NCBI RefSeq assembly: GCF_039555335.1
Contig: NC_092637.1
Coordinates: 3,498,472-3,562,471 of the forward strand
Length of the DNA stretch: 64,000 bases
Direction of reading: 5' to 3'
Source: Amphiura filiformis
Taxonomy: Eukaryota; Echinodermata; Ophiuroidea; Amphilepidida; Amphiuridae
Part shown: one piece after another, positions 11,938 through 23,984 of the stretch
How positions within the stretch are numbered: position 1 is the stretch's first letter
Layout: every line of letters starts with the position of its first letter
Notes under the pieces: generated by a model
What the model was told of the DNA's origin: nothing
The model's input: the letters and a program-made list of their open reading frames with translations, nothing else
Databases searched by the model: none
Program-made: the position numbers and the translations under genes

Positions 11938-12942
11938 TAGATTGCGAAAATCATTTATTGAATGTATTTGAGAAGTCCGCCATATTTACGGTATGATACG
12001 TCATATGCACAACCTCTATTTTAGTAACCTTGATTTTATGCTATTTTAGACTGTGTACGAATCTCTAATGAACATTAATAAATAATAATAAATAAATTTC
12101 GGATTCTATGCAGTTTCAAAAATACTTTGATGGGGATGGTCAAAACATTTTTTTGGTTATTAAGAAGGAGGGGGGGGGTCAACACAGTTTGGCCAAATTA
12201 ATACACAGTATAACGAAAGTTAAAATCGTGTTTTTTTAGGCTTATGTAGGTGGACGTGAAGAACTGCATACAACATAATATAATAGGCCTATGACACAAC
12301 AAAGTTAAATTCCATGATAGATCTTTTTATTACATGTAAATGACTGGTGATGGTCACTTTACCTTCAACGGCATTAACAAAATTAAAATGTCATGCAAAA
12401 GATTTGCCGGTATATATAGGCCTATGTATGGCTTTAAAGATACTGTATAATAGGCAAAAATACTTTAAAAAAATGTACGTTCGGCACGTGGCCTACCCTA
12501 TCTGGTATAGCTGCTGGTCAACATTATGTCCGTGACATGGAATGTGCATAATAACTGGGGCCTATGTATAGTAGCCGATACAAATAGAAAGTACTGTGTC
12601 CCTTAATCAAACTTCAATTATCAACACGTGTTCGTGAAATTGCGTGAAATTACGTTTTTCAACATTATAACATTCACGGCTCGTTTGACAGAGTTGAATG
12701 TAATCATGGGCGTTGGGTATACTCGATTATTAAATTGTTTTCATTCAAATATGTTTTCAATGAAGATAAACCGTGTTTGCAACCACCCTATTTGTAGTAA
12801 TTCAATAATATTTGACTAGAATTCTCTCACGCAGTCAGGGTGTTCCGCAGTTTAGCTTGCACTTCAGTTTTGCACAATCTAGATGGTATAAAGTCACGTA
12901 AACTTCCTTTTTTTGAGGAGTTTATATACTTTAAAAAACAAT
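11938..12942. other. No gene seen
   Basis: Contains a repeat segment shared with 4928-5010 at its start, a short A/T-rich run near 12080 and a poly-G run near 12170. No coding region was recognised. Confidence 0.5.
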
Positions 12943-13570
12943 AATCATGCTGGCAGGCTATCGCCAATAAGTCTGGATTTGTGTAGATTGATAATCATTT
13001 ACACTCGAGAACACAAGTACGAACAACCACACAAAATGGCGCAACGATACAACGTCAGGTCAGGTGTCAAGGTTTGTATTCCCAAATACAGCTTGTATTT
13101 GTCATACCTGTCACTTATTTTCTTCGTATTATTGATATGAAATCATAATTTCGGCATTATTATAGGAAAAAAGTCACTCTCTTATCAAATTAAAAGACTT
13201 TCTTGGAAAAACAATTCACTGGTGCATGATGGGATCATAGTAGTTGACCCCATTTCTTTTCATCGTGTTTTTACTCTCTTCAACAGGTACGATTCGCTAA
13301 ACTTACGACACCTTTATGTGGTGACCTCAATCACATGGGCCGATTAAGAGTTGGTGTGAATTATTCATAACCGATCGATAACTTGCCTCAATTTGTTGTC
13401 AGGAAGCCAACCAAATTTGCCATAGGTTTGCGTGGCTAAAACAAAAACCGTGAATTTAGTGCCACCCCCTGACATTAGGCCTGACGATGCGTCTCGGATG
13501 AGACGTGATACTGTAGCCAACTCAAAACAGTAAGTCCAGATGATCAGTTTGATATTTAATCTTTAATTTA
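12943..13570. repeat. Right arm of the 12-kb inverted-repeat structure
   Basis: Reverse complement of 1382-1534 plus 3941-4440, here uninterrupted. It therefore shows the empty site of the foldback element inserted in the left arm (around 'gccataggtttgcgtggcta'). No protein-coding frame was recognised. Confidence 0.8.
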
Positions 13571-14477
13571 TGTATCTACATGGATGATTCAGAATATTCA
13601 CAAATATATGCTACCCTATATAGTAAATTTATGTATATAATGGGACTTACGTTATCCGTTCCCTCTAAATCAGGCATGCAGCAAAATAGTTTTGAGATAT
13701 TGATTAGTGGGGATTATGGACTTTCAGTTTCCTACGCGTTTGAACGGGAATTGGATTGCGTACTTTTTCGATGTCTAGTGAGCAAATTTCTTCAATATTT
13801 TGAGAAAATGATGTCAAATTTTCTATTCTATATTGTTTGGTAATAATGTCTTTTGCCAATAGTATGTTTAAAGTTGTAATTTTGTATTTTTGATCGCAAA
13901 GATCGGATATTTTCGTTCCCGATTCGAATTCTGAACCCTTCGCAAGGGTGCCGATTTCGGCAGAACTTTGACGATAATTTTGCCTTTTTGAAATGCATTC
14001 GATCCTTAATTTTGTTTCAACCGAGTCTTAAATTAGCAAGCACAATAAGGTTGGTACCACTTTTATATACATTGATGAAATTGTAAAGATTTTTTTTTCA
14101 AGTTTCTAACCGGCGTAAATCGTTAAGTGTGTATTTCCCATTGACATCCAAAATGGCGTAAGCCAGGCCTTAATATACATAGGTACGGCGTATATAAACA
14201 CCTCAAAAGAAATAAGTCCCCCTCTGAACATGTCGTCATAACATCGTAAGGTATCATTTTGTACCAACAAAACTAACTTTGAAATAATTATATGACTGTT
14301 TACTAAGTGCTGTGTGCAAATGAGAGATTTCCATGACTTCAGGGCTGAATGAGCCTAAATTGAAGACAAAAAGTGCCCTTTCCAAAAGTCACAAAGTAGG
14401 CCTAAAGTAAAAAAAAGTAAAGGAGTCGATCCTGTATAAACAGTGATCGGAGTGCCCATCTCTCTTTCATTGGCGAT
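13571..14477. other. No gene seen
   Basis: Only short open frames without recognisable domains. No RNA gene or repeat was identified. Confidence 0.5.
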
Positions 14478-14714
14478 TGGGCCAGACTCATCCATGTAAT
14501 GTTGCTATAGGGGGATCGCTACACCTCCTCTACAGCGAGAATGTTACCTTCCCAGCATTTACGAATGCCGGTACCCATTTAAACACCTGGGTGGAGAGGA
14601 GTAATCGAGATAAAGTGCCTTACTCAAGGGCACAACACGATGGCGTCGCCGAGGCTCGAACCCGCAACCTTTCGATTATGAGTCAGTGCCCGTTCCGCTA
14701 GGCCACCGTGCTCC
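14478..14714 (-). mobile_element. tRNA-Met-derived SINE (V-SINE-like body)
   Basis: On the minus strand the element begins 'ggagcacggtggcctagcgg' (A box), has the anticodon region 'actcataatc' (CAT, as in tRNA-Met) and a B box 'gggttcgagcc'. It continues into a body with 'tgcccttgagtaaggcact', a block known from V-type SINE cores. The length is about 237 bp. The tRNA head is well preserved. The family name rests on remembered similarity, not on a search. Confidence 0.75.
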
Positions 14715-14719
14715 CCGAG

Positions 14720-16570
14720 TGCTGAGAGCTGAGAGCACATCAATCAGACATACCAAATTGCATTCTGAATACGAGGAATAGCCTTAACTGATATCAAATA
14801 ATTTTGATCTTGTGAAATTTGCGATATAATACAAATTTTTAACATTTAACAGTCCTCGAAGTAAAGTTTATCAATCTAATGATATGCACTTAAAGTTCAC
14901 TAATGTAATTGACTAATTCATTTAATTGACTTGTCATTATTTTTGATTACCCGCAGCTCCATGAAAGTACACACTAGGATCATTAACGTCATTAAGTTTA
15001 TGGTATTGATGGTATTGATATGCAAATATGAATACAAGCTCTGCAAAAATGCATAAAATGGACACAGGTGCTTACAATTGCACGAAATTAATATCTGTAA
15101 AATGTCATAATAATAAAAAAAAATCCTTTTGATTTACTGAGAAGGGTAGGTTTCATTTAAAATGACATTCCATTTAATTAAATTATCATTTTTGATAACT
15201 CCATAAAAGTACACCGAACCTCTTTATTAAATGTTGAATGAAATTACACACGTGCCCCTACCATCTTTAACCTGTCGCATGAACTAAATGTCTATAGTGC
15301 TCAACTTAAAACACCTAAAGATGTTCAGTCCATAAACAGGGTGTTTATTTTCTACAAGCAATATACAGGGTGAGTAAAAAAAGGTATAACCATTTTCTTA
15401 ACCTCATTGGCACTGAAGTAGAATGGAGCACCCAAAGTTTTATTGTCCCTGGTCTTGTATAAGTAGCCCTTACATCCACTTTTTGACTTTTTGAGAAAAA
15501 AACTTGTTTTGTTCGATTTGATTCAATTTGGGTTCGGATAAAGTGTTGATGAATAGAAACTAAAAGAATAGGTTTGGTACATATTTGTTTTATTATTTCT
15601 TTTATATAGCGCCTTTTGTTGATGTAAGGGCTTTTGCAACAAAATAAATCTACCCTTTTCTAGAAACCACCTTTGCAATCAAATTTGAGCCCATTTGTTT
15701 GCACTACTTTATGTAACTTGACTTATGCTCTCAAAATCAAAAAGAAAAAATTGAAATATTTCATTAACTTTTTTTAATTATGAATTTTTAATTAAATCCG
15801 GCAAAACGACATTGTTGATCATTTCCGAAGCTATAGCTTTCGTTAATTATAATGATTTTTTTGTTCAAACATAGTGACCCCAAGACAGTTCGTTTTGGTT
15901 TTAATAATTAAAGAACATTCTAGGCTACTATTATACATGCATGCCATACAGACTGCGCACTTGCTTTTTTATTGGTGTCCCCGGTGGCATATCAGCGGTG
16001 AGCGGCGATGAAAATGTTCCCGATGGTCATTATTTTTGGCCTTTTTTTCTGGGACAATTGTGCACGAAGCACGCAAAACCTTTCCATTTTACACTATTCT
16101 AGCACAATCAAAGGTGATATGTTGTGGTAATTACACTATTTATTTTTGCCCCCAAATTAACTATGTTTAACGGTCTAAACAAGAAGATGCACAGGGCAAT
16201 TCTGGACAATTTCTGTCCGACGGAGCTGCCCCACGCCTGTTGCGGAATTTCTCGTCCAGAGGCTTTCCCCCACGAGTGACCAAAAAATTGGGAGGAAAGG
16301 GCGTTACCAGAGGCGTTGTGAGGCAATATTTGCTTGACGTCCCCTGCCAATTGAATGTTTGACTGATCACCACAAACAATACAGGACATAGGATTTCCCG
16401 ACTACATCAGTCTTACTTTGTGGGGGAACTTTTTTAATTTCTTAGTCATATTTCGGGCTGAAACTAGTATAGAAATATTTTAGGCACGGATTTTTAATTC
16501 TCACTGCACGGATGTCTATTCTCATTGCACGAACCTGCCATGAGGCACGTTAAAATAGCCCCTGCCTGGG
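14720..16570 (+). repeat. Composite dispersed repeat, copy A
   Basis: The segments 14724-14905, 14905-15475 and 16270-16565 are collinear with 49622-49875, 49876-50810 and 51695-51975, in the same orientation. The first is a partial TTAA-hairpin MITE. The second contains 'cagctccatgaaagtacaca' and ends with a mariner-like end 'tacagggtgagt'. The third contains 'gccaattgaatgtttgactg'. Differences in spacing show independent insertions or deletions. Two recognisable copies of this order suggest a larger ancient element or a segmental duplication. Confidence 0.7.
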
Positions 16571-16943
16571 GTACAGTACGCAAAATAATTAAGGTACCAG
16601 TTGTGTTTACCCATGTATATACATAAAGACATAAAGACACACCGACATCGCCCGGTTAATAATTACATTATACAGCCAGATACACTGAAATGAATACCAG
16701 GGATCGATACACGTGAATGTGCTATGCACGATTGATATTCAGACGATAAATCTTTGGATACCGGGATAGAAAATGATGAATATCTCCCGTAAACGATTTC
16801 GTATAAAGAAACCAGATTTGGTTCCTTGCACTTGAATACAATATATGTTCAACGAATATTATCGTCATTAGCTAGCGTCTTGAGAAAGAAGCGAGGGTCT
16901 TGCACTCAAAAAATGGCAGAAATATTCTGATTTTCTGTTGTGA

Positions 16944-17055
16944 GCGCTCACTCACATGGCGTATACATGCTCACACCCACACAGAGGTCACACACAGCGT
17001 GAGTGTGAGCACTCACTCACATGGCGTATACAAGCTCGTCCACACACAGAGAAGT
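16944..17055 (+). repeat. Short tandem duplication (about 65 bp)
   Basis: The block 'cactcacatggcgtataca' followed by a CA-rich tract with 'cacacagag' occurs twice, starting near 16947 and 17012. Confidence 0.7.
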
Positions 17056-17199
17056 CAATTACCGAGCTATTGTCAGTAGCTTTAGTCGGGATGTCCCTCG
17101 GCAAATTATGCGTCTCAAAGGTCAGAACAAAATGGCCATGCGTGGCTGTGGATTCAACCTACCATGGCGATTTCTGCCATGAAGATATCGGGGCGATGA

Positions 17200-17600
17200 C
17201 ACTGTGAGCCGATGCCTGTACTCTTCAGCTCTGATTTATTTGTTGAAATCGATTTTGTGTTCAATCAATGAAAGCATGACGCTAGTTTTCCGTGCTAATC
17301 AATGAAAGCACGGCTCTAGTTCTCTTGTTCGCAAAAGCGTTGTGTACACATTAATCATGTCAATTCGGGCATGCAATGTGGCAAACTGCAACATTTGAAT
17401 TGGCATCTTCGTTTTTGGATCGTCGTGTCTTAATTTCTTGAACAATTTCAACAAATAACAAATGATGTCTTAAATTCGAGCTAAAAGATGCAGCTATTGG
17501 CTGCTGGTTCCAATTATGACATATCTGTCTTGGTTTAGGATATACAGGGGGTAAATATAACTGGTACCTTAATTTGTTGGCTTATTGTATATAGTGAACA
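17200..17600 (+). repeat. Dispersed repeat pair, copy 1
   Basis: Diverged direct copy of about 21775-22215. Shared blocks include 'tttagctctgattt'-like sequence, 'ttatgacatatctg' and 'tggtaccttaatt'. No coding region was recognised. Confidence 0.6.
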
Positions 17601-18395
17601 TCTCAGGTTCTACTGGGGATCGTCAAAAAGGAGAATTAGACTCTCAACAGAAAGAAGAACAGGTCATTTACAGGCAACTTCTCGATATTAATCCTATTGT
17701 TTTGTGTATAAATGTCCGCTGTCACGGAACGAAATTGCTAAAAAATTATTCAAAGGGTCACTCATTGGCCAAAATGCAGCACAGAATCACGTGCGTTTCA
17801 TGCCCATTCATGAATTTGAAGAGGTCATCGGTCAAAAACAATAGGTCACTTGAAAATGTTTTGACTTTTGTAAGCTTAAAATCCGCGGCAATAAATTGAT
17901 GGTAATACTTTTTATGACGCATGAAAATGCATGTAAAGCTTACTTTTTTATTCAAAATTGGACAAAAATCATTAGAAATTAAAATCGTGGAAGTTACACA
18001 TTTGATGACAAAGCCAGAAAAGATTCTCCAAATACTTTTTAACATTTTGATAAAATTATGATTTGTCTATTTGAAACATTTGCTCAACGACACGAACATG
18101 TGGCTGGTCATTTCACTAAAAAGAAGCAGGGTCTAATTCCTAAAACCAGTTCCTAGTTCCCCAAAAGCTGTGTACACACTTGGACGTCGAAGTTGTGGGC
18201 AAATTTGATCTTAATTTCCAGGTGATAAAATACTATCAAGTGTTGACATCATACGGGGCACAATGCAAAGCCCTTGTCCTATAACATGCAATGGTCAATA
18301 ACCCCTAAAAAGAATTCCTTCGCATAACTTGACATACATTTTGTTTTCTTTAATTTTATGTGTCGGATAACTTGGTCACCCACGCAAGCATCCCT

Positions 18396-19250
18396 CAGTA
18401 TAAACAATGATTGATTAACATACATTTGGACATGAATAAGGTTTTCTTTGAAGTTTTTATTCAGCAGGTGTTTCAAAAATGGTAAAATTACTATAGGATA
18501 AGAAATAAGGTTTGTAGTGTGGTGCTCAGTTAACATCTTTCAGTATAAAACAATGATTGATTAACATGAATTTGGACATGAATAGGGGTTTCTTTAAAGT
18601 TTTTATTCAGCAGGTGTTTCAAAATGGTAAAATTACTATAGGATAAGAAATAAGGTTTGTAGTGTGGTGCTTAGTTAACATCTTTCAGTATAAAACAATG
18701 ATTGATTAACATGAATTTGGACATGAATAGGGGTTTCTTTGAAGTTTTTATTCAGCAGGTGTTTCAAAAATGGTAAAATTACTATAGGAGAAATAAGGTT
18801 TGTAGTGTGGTGCTTAGTTAACATCTATCAGTATAAAACAATGATTGATTAACATGAATTTGGACATGAATAGGGGTTTCTTTAAAGTTTTTATTCAGCA
18901 GGTGTTTCAAAAATGGTAAAATTACTATAGGATAAGAAATAAGGTTTGTAGTGTGGTGCTTAGTTAACATCTATCAGTATAAAACAATGATTGATTAGCA
19001 TGAATTTGGACATGAATAGGGTTTCTTTAAAGTTTTTATTCAGCAGGTGTTTCAAAAATGGTAAAATTACTATAGGGGAAGAAATAAGGTTTGTAGTGTG
19101 GTGCTTAGTTAACATCTATCAGTATAAAACAATGATTGATTAACATGAATTTGGACATGAATAGGATTTTCTTTGAACTTTTTTATTCAGCAGGTGTTTC
19201 AAAAATGGTAAAATCACTATAGTAAGGTTTGTAGTGCGGTGCCTAGTTCT
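18396..19250 (+). repeat. 145-bp satellite, six copies
   Basis: Units start with 'cagtataaaacaatgattga' at 18396, 18541, 18686, 18829, 18975 and 19120, so the period is 143-146 bp. The units are nearly identical, with one- to five-base indels, for example in the 'ctataggataagaaat' block. The last copy is truncated. Open frames in the array are by-products. Confidence 0.93.
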
Positions 19251-19254
19251 TTCG

Positions 19255-20056
19255 TTGGCAAGAAGAGATAGAACTTACGTTTAAATGTAGACTGAAACAG
19301 TTGCAACGATCTAGAGCGACGGCTATCTTGAATAAAGGCGCAAGTGAAAGACTAAATGGTCATCAGATATCGCTTGAATAAAAATATTGGATGTAGGCAT
19401 CCCAACCTTTTAACTCTTAATTCTATTGGTAACATTAAGATTGTTACGCCTTATCCAGGAAATCCATCACTTTAGGACAAGATGCAGAATGTTTCAGCCT
19501 ACCCATTTACAGGTAAATTTTCACCCTTTTGGTCAAATGTATGCATGGAGACCGGATTTTCCCTCCTGAGTGATGTTATCATTTTGAAACAACTGCTGAT
19601 TTAAAAATTCAAAGAAATTCTCATTCGTGTGAAAATTAATGTCAACGAATCATTGTTTCGTACTGAATGATGGTTACATGGGTGACTAATAAACTGATGA
19701 AGGAAAAGAAACCAATTAAATCATTCATAAAATTGATATCGAGAAAGTCTTGTACAATAAATATATGGGATATTGAAAAGTGCAACTTTTTCTGAAAGCA
19801 TCATGTTTGGAAAATTGGATTATTTTTGATTTGAATAATAGTGGGACAGCTTTGGGAGGGTAACAAAACGATTTTTCATTTCACAGCTTTTTGAGTTTTT
19901 CAAATCAACAAAATGTATATACGTCAAGTTATAGAAAGAAATGTTTTGTAATTATAAGGGGGGTATTTCTTTTGAACTCTATATAAAGCGAGTTGTGTTA
20001 GTCATCACGGTTTTGCACCTGCCCTGTGCTTTGCAAACATGTAATTATCGCGTTTC
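19255..20056. other. No gene seen
   Basis: Only short frames. A stretch at about 19740-19900 ('gaaaagtgcaactttttctg') recurs near 38990-39110, so it belongs to a dispersed repeat. Confidence 0.5.
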
Positions 20057-20407
20057 ACAATACGATGCGCCTCCAGCGGTCGCTGGGTCGAGGCCAAAAT
20101 ATGCAGTTCATCATGGGAAAATGAGTCGACATCCAAATCCCGCGTAATACGAATACGAACACGCATCATTGCGAGTTTAAATGTTATTATAATGATGTTA
20201 CATGCGGATGCACACTAAAACAACAATTTAAAACTATAGTAGATCCCTTTTCTATCTACTGATCACAGGGAATCCTTCGTGGAGCTATTTTCAACATATT
20301 TATTATCACACTCGCGTGAAAATTCAATAGCAGCTAGAACGGTGATGTCGACTATGGAGTCGAAAATTTTACTGCCAAAAGCAACCGCTGGCGGCGCATC
20401 GTATTGT
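20057..20407. mobile_element. MITE with about 26-bp TIRs
   Basis: The end 'acaatacgatgcgcctccag' (from 20057) is mirrored at 20382-20407 with few mismatches. The interior of about 300 bp has no gene. Confidence 0.65.
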
Positions 20408-21004
20408 TAAGTTTCATTATTATTAAGTTTTCAGACATGCATATCGCTTCAACATTGTTATTTGAATCCTCATTTGTAAGACATACTTTATTTATAGGTT
20501 GATAAATGAGTATCACGTGTTACTGCTCTATATGAAACTGCCTTATCCAAATGAATAAAAAATACTAACCTTAATAACGTGTCAACAAGTTGTAACACTG
20601 TTATCGTGTTAAATGTTCTCCTTTAAACAAAGTGACAATTTCTCATTCATTTGGATGATAGAGTTTCATAAAAATGAGACTCATTCTCATAGTTTTGTCC
20701 AATTCTCATCGGTTTGAAAGAATTCTTATTTTAAATTTCTACTGGTGTACTTTAGACTCATCGACATTCTACGCAAGTACATCAATGTATCAAATTCAAA
20801 GTGATACGCATGTAATGTATTAACCCATTTCATAAACGATAGAGACCATCCTCCTTCAGCAAACCATCACCAATCCTGCAAGATGCAAACGCACTAGCCA
20901 TAACTGTGCGACAGTGCAATGCACTCCGCCCATTTTTAACTGCTTTTCTGATTGGCTATGCTTTTCTAAGAGTGTATGTATGTTAATTAAGGAAGAAAGA
21001 TCAA

Positions 21005-21167
21005 TATATCGAGGGTTGAGAGCCAGAAAGCTTCAACTAACAATCACCTGCTCCCACAAAATGAGCATAAAGTCGCGCAGGGACAGAGAAAACAAAACAC
21101 GTTATGCTCATTTTGTGAGAGCTGGTCATAGTGAGTTACGGTTTTCTGGTTCTAAACCCTCAATATA
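21005..21167. mobile_element. Short palindromic MITE
   Basis: The outer arms (21005-21030 and 21142-21167, around 'agggttgagagccagaaa') and an inner perfect pair ('cacaaaatgagcataa' at 21055-21070 with its complement at 21102-21117) make a 163-bp palindrome. Confidence 0.75.
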
Positions 21168-21384
21168 CAGTAAGCCAAATTATTAAGGTAGCATTTATGT
21201 CCATCCATGTATGTTCTAAACAAAGATAAATATATCAAAATTAAGACCAGCAGCCAATACCTGTACCCAGGTGTTATGCGCCGTGCATTCTCTAAATTCA
21301 GTAAATTTCCATCGTCAACCGTGTAATTGAATGGGATTATTTTGAAATTTTAAAACGCTTGAAATATCACAAACAAATAGGCCT

Positions 21385-21642
21385 ACCGTAAAACCTTGTC
21401 TACAAGCATATATATGCCTCTAAACGGTTTTTTTTAATGCAAGAGACGAGAGACAGAAACTCTCCAAAAAAAAACATTATTTGGAGTTTGAACAACTATA
21501 TTACTGATATAGGCGACTGTACAAACACGTATTATTTTAAGACCAATTGTAATGTGTTTGTGGAGGGTATTTGCCTTTCGTCTCTTTCGTCCAAAAATAC
21601 CTCGTTTAGAGGCATATATGCTTGTAGACGGAATTCTACGGT
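21385..21642. mobile_element. Palindromic MITE
   Basis: The ends 'accgta' and 'ctacaagcatatatatgcct' are mirrored at about 21600-21642. The total is about 258 bp. Open frames on both strands simply follow the palindrome. Confidence 0.75.
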
Positions 21643-21774
21643 ATGTTAATAAATAATATAAATACAAGCTAAAACCGTTGGGGATCGATAATGAACCCTC
21701 AAAACTAACCGAGTATATGGAAAATGCCATACGGCCGGGCGGTTTCATAAGTTGCTGGCTCGATCATGCCACTC

Positions 21775-22215
21775 GCCGCCTGACCTGTACCTTTAGCTCT
21801 GATTTAAAACCTCACTTATTGAAATTGGTTGAGAATTAAAGAAACGATGATCTAAAACCCAAGCAAGCAAAGGAAGTCAAAAGTTGCACCTTCATATTCT
21901 TATAAATGGAGCTAGTTTTATTGTGCTAATAAATGGAAGCACGACGCTAGCTTGTTCGAGAACGCTTTGTGTACAAATCTATAGGGCATGTAATGCAGCA
22001 AAACTGCAACTTTTTAATTTGCATCTTCCATAGGTTTTGGATTATTGTGGCTTTATTTCTTGACCGATTTAAACGGATGGGGTCTTAAATCCGAGCTGAA
22101 AGATTCAGTTATTTGCTTTTGGCTCTAATTATGACATATCTGCCTTTTATAGGATATATAAGGGTAACAATAAATGGTACCTTAATTGTCTTGCCGACTG
22201 TATATCATGAGCAGA
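21775..22215 (+). repeat. Dispersed repeat pair, copy 2
   Basis: Diverged direct copy of 17200-17600. Confidence 0.6.
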
Positions 22216-22430
22216 TAATACAGACTGAAATGTGCATTTTAGTTTTGAACAATTACAATAATGTCGACGATCGAATATACATCTAAAATGTTATCATCGC
22301 TGGTGTTGTGTTCAGCTTTTTATGAGAGATCAAATAACATTCGCGATAATTAATAAAATACTGTAGGGGCATGTAGCTGACAGTAATGTAGCAAAATAGT
22401 ATTTGTTTGAATGTATGTTTCTATATAAGT

Positions 22431-22660
22431 CCTAAGTCCAGAGACCTCAGAGATTCCTGCTTTGTGGATACAACCTCTGAGGATGTCCTTTTGAGCTCGC
22501 TGTACTTGAGCTTGTGTGTACGCAGGTGCTCGGGATCATTTCGGCTGATGTAGTTCATGTCAGCACTGGATTATGCTCTGAGGGAAGCGGGCCGGTTGGG
22601 TACCCTTAAAACTGGTTTAACCCACCAGAGTCTGGTCCTAAGTCCAGAGACCTCAGAGAA
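22431..22660 (+). repeat. Direct repeat downstream of the GPCR
   Basis: The 24-bp block starting 'cctaagtccagagacctcag' occurs at 22431 and again at 22637. It lies in the presumed 3' flank of the receptor gene. Confidence 0.75.
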
Positions 22661-22853
22661 TTGATTGATGCCTACCCAAGACAAGGAGATATGCAGTTCA
22701 AGAAATACTTCTCAAAATACCTTCAAAGAGGCATTATAATGGAGTGCTCATCTGTATAAGGGTGTAATAAGGCTCCGAAGGTGACTGCGCTGGTGCTCTA
22801 CCAATGAATTACTCATCAATGATGAGGGATACGTTATTCCATGCAAAATGCAG

Positions 22854-23984
22854 TTAGCAAATAAAGACTAGTATGCCACGAAATATCTTACATTTTGTGT
22901 CAATAACATTTACTGACTTAACATAGGTATGCTCTGACAGCCGGTGTCCTCCACCCCTTCCAGAACCATATGACCCACGTGCTTTACGAACTAATCTTGA
23001 CTTCAATTTAGTTAGAGTTTTACGATGCACTGATGACATCACAAAAACTATCCATGGGTCCAGGCAAGAGTTGGCGAGTGCCATGTAGTAGTCAATGTAC
23101 CGAAAGATCCTTACGAATGGTACATTTGCTTCAATATAGTGCCCATGTTTGGTGTAAAAGCTCCACATATAAAACACATAATGTGGCAACCAGAAGATTC
23201 CAAAGAAAAGGGTTATAACTAACACTACTTGTGCTAGTCTCCGTCGTCCTTTCATTTGTTCTGCGGAGCCACTCGAATGTTGTGCTAATGTTGTGACAGT
23301 ACTATGACAAAGACTCCTGGCGATATGATAATAATGGACTGCGATGAAGACTAGTGGGATGAGATAGACGACTATGAATAGGAATATCATGTAGGCTTTC
23401 GAAGCTGTAGTCCGCAATGGCATATAGAGACAGTTTATGCCACCGAGTGTGGTTGATGTTAAGAACAGAACTGGTATCCCGATTCCTAAGCCGAAAATCC
23501 AGGCAAAACTAGCGGCCATAATAGTGCGTCGGACACTCCTAGAAATCCGCGATTCCAATCCTTTAACAATAGCAACATAGCGCTCTCTGCTGAGAGAGGT
23601 TAATGAGAATATGCAACCGCCCTGTGCCACCTGTGGAATGTAATGTCTAAGCTGGCATGCAACAAATCCGTAACCCCAACATGGTCGCCCGAGTTCATGT
23701 AACATGTAAAACGGTGCGTTACTGACGATGTACATGATATCAGCAACAGCGACGTTGATGATGAGTATATTTGGTGTGTTACGCAGACGTTGGTTGGAAA
23801 AGATGACCAGCAACAGACACATATTACCGATGATTCCAAAAAATGACAGTATGAATAGTACCACGACGACGATATTAATCTTAACTGGCATCCTACAGAT
23901 AAGATCAAGAAATCCTCCAGGTATATTGTCAAACAGGAAAGTATCATTGAAATGCAATACGTCTGAACTGTTTGAATCCGACAT
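22854..23984 (-). CDS. Class A (rhodopsin-family) peptide GPCR, bombesin/CCHamide-like
   Basis: A 376-residue seven-helix receptor in one uninterrupted frame; it acts in the plasma membrane and signals through G proteins. The N-terminus has two N-glycosylation sites (N5, N13). Helix landmarks are N54 in helix 1, D82 in helix 2, C110 (disulfide partner C185 in the second outer loop), ERY at 134-136 at the end of helix 3, W162 in helix 4, P210 in helix 5, F-W-L-P at 264-267 in helix 6 and N-S-C-L-D-P at 305-310 in helix 7. The order R-N-T-P-N before helix 2 and the helix 3 segment F-S-L-T-S-L-S before the ERY resemble bombesin/neuromedin-B, CCHamide and endothelin receptors. The ligand is unknown. 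Oddities are ERY in place of DRY, and D-P-W-I-V-F in place of the usual N-P-x-x-Y. The start chosen is the first Met upstream of helix 1. A coding 5' exon cannot be excluded. Flanks are repeat-rich. Confidence 0.9.
   Translation of the reverse strand: MSDSNSSDVLHFNDTFLFDNIPGGFLDLICRMPVKINIVVVVLFILSFFGIIGNMCLLLVIFSNQRLRNTPNILIINVAVADIMYIVSNAPFYMLHELGRPCWGYGFVACQLRHYIPQVAQGGCIFSLTSLSRERYVAIVKGLESRISRSVRRTIMAASFAWIFGLGIGIPVLFLTSTTLGGINCLYMPLRTTASKAYMIFLFIVVYLIPLVFIAVHYYHIARSLCHSTVTTLAQHSSGSAEQMKGRRRLAQVVLVITLFFGIFWLPHYVFYMWSFYTKHGHYIEANVPFVRIFRYIDYYMALANSCLDPWIVFVMSSVHRKTLTKLKSRLVRKARGSYGSGRGGGHRLSEHTYVKSVNVIDTKCKIFRGILVFIC

Noticed and set aside
17585-17899. Open frame of 104 residues as a possible small gene
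   Set aside because: It overlaps the end of a dispersed repeat, is AT-driven and shows no domain, signal peptide or splice context.
18396-19250. Possible CRISPR array from the regular repeats
   Set aside because: The units are contiguous 145-bp satellite copies without spacers, in an animal-type genome.
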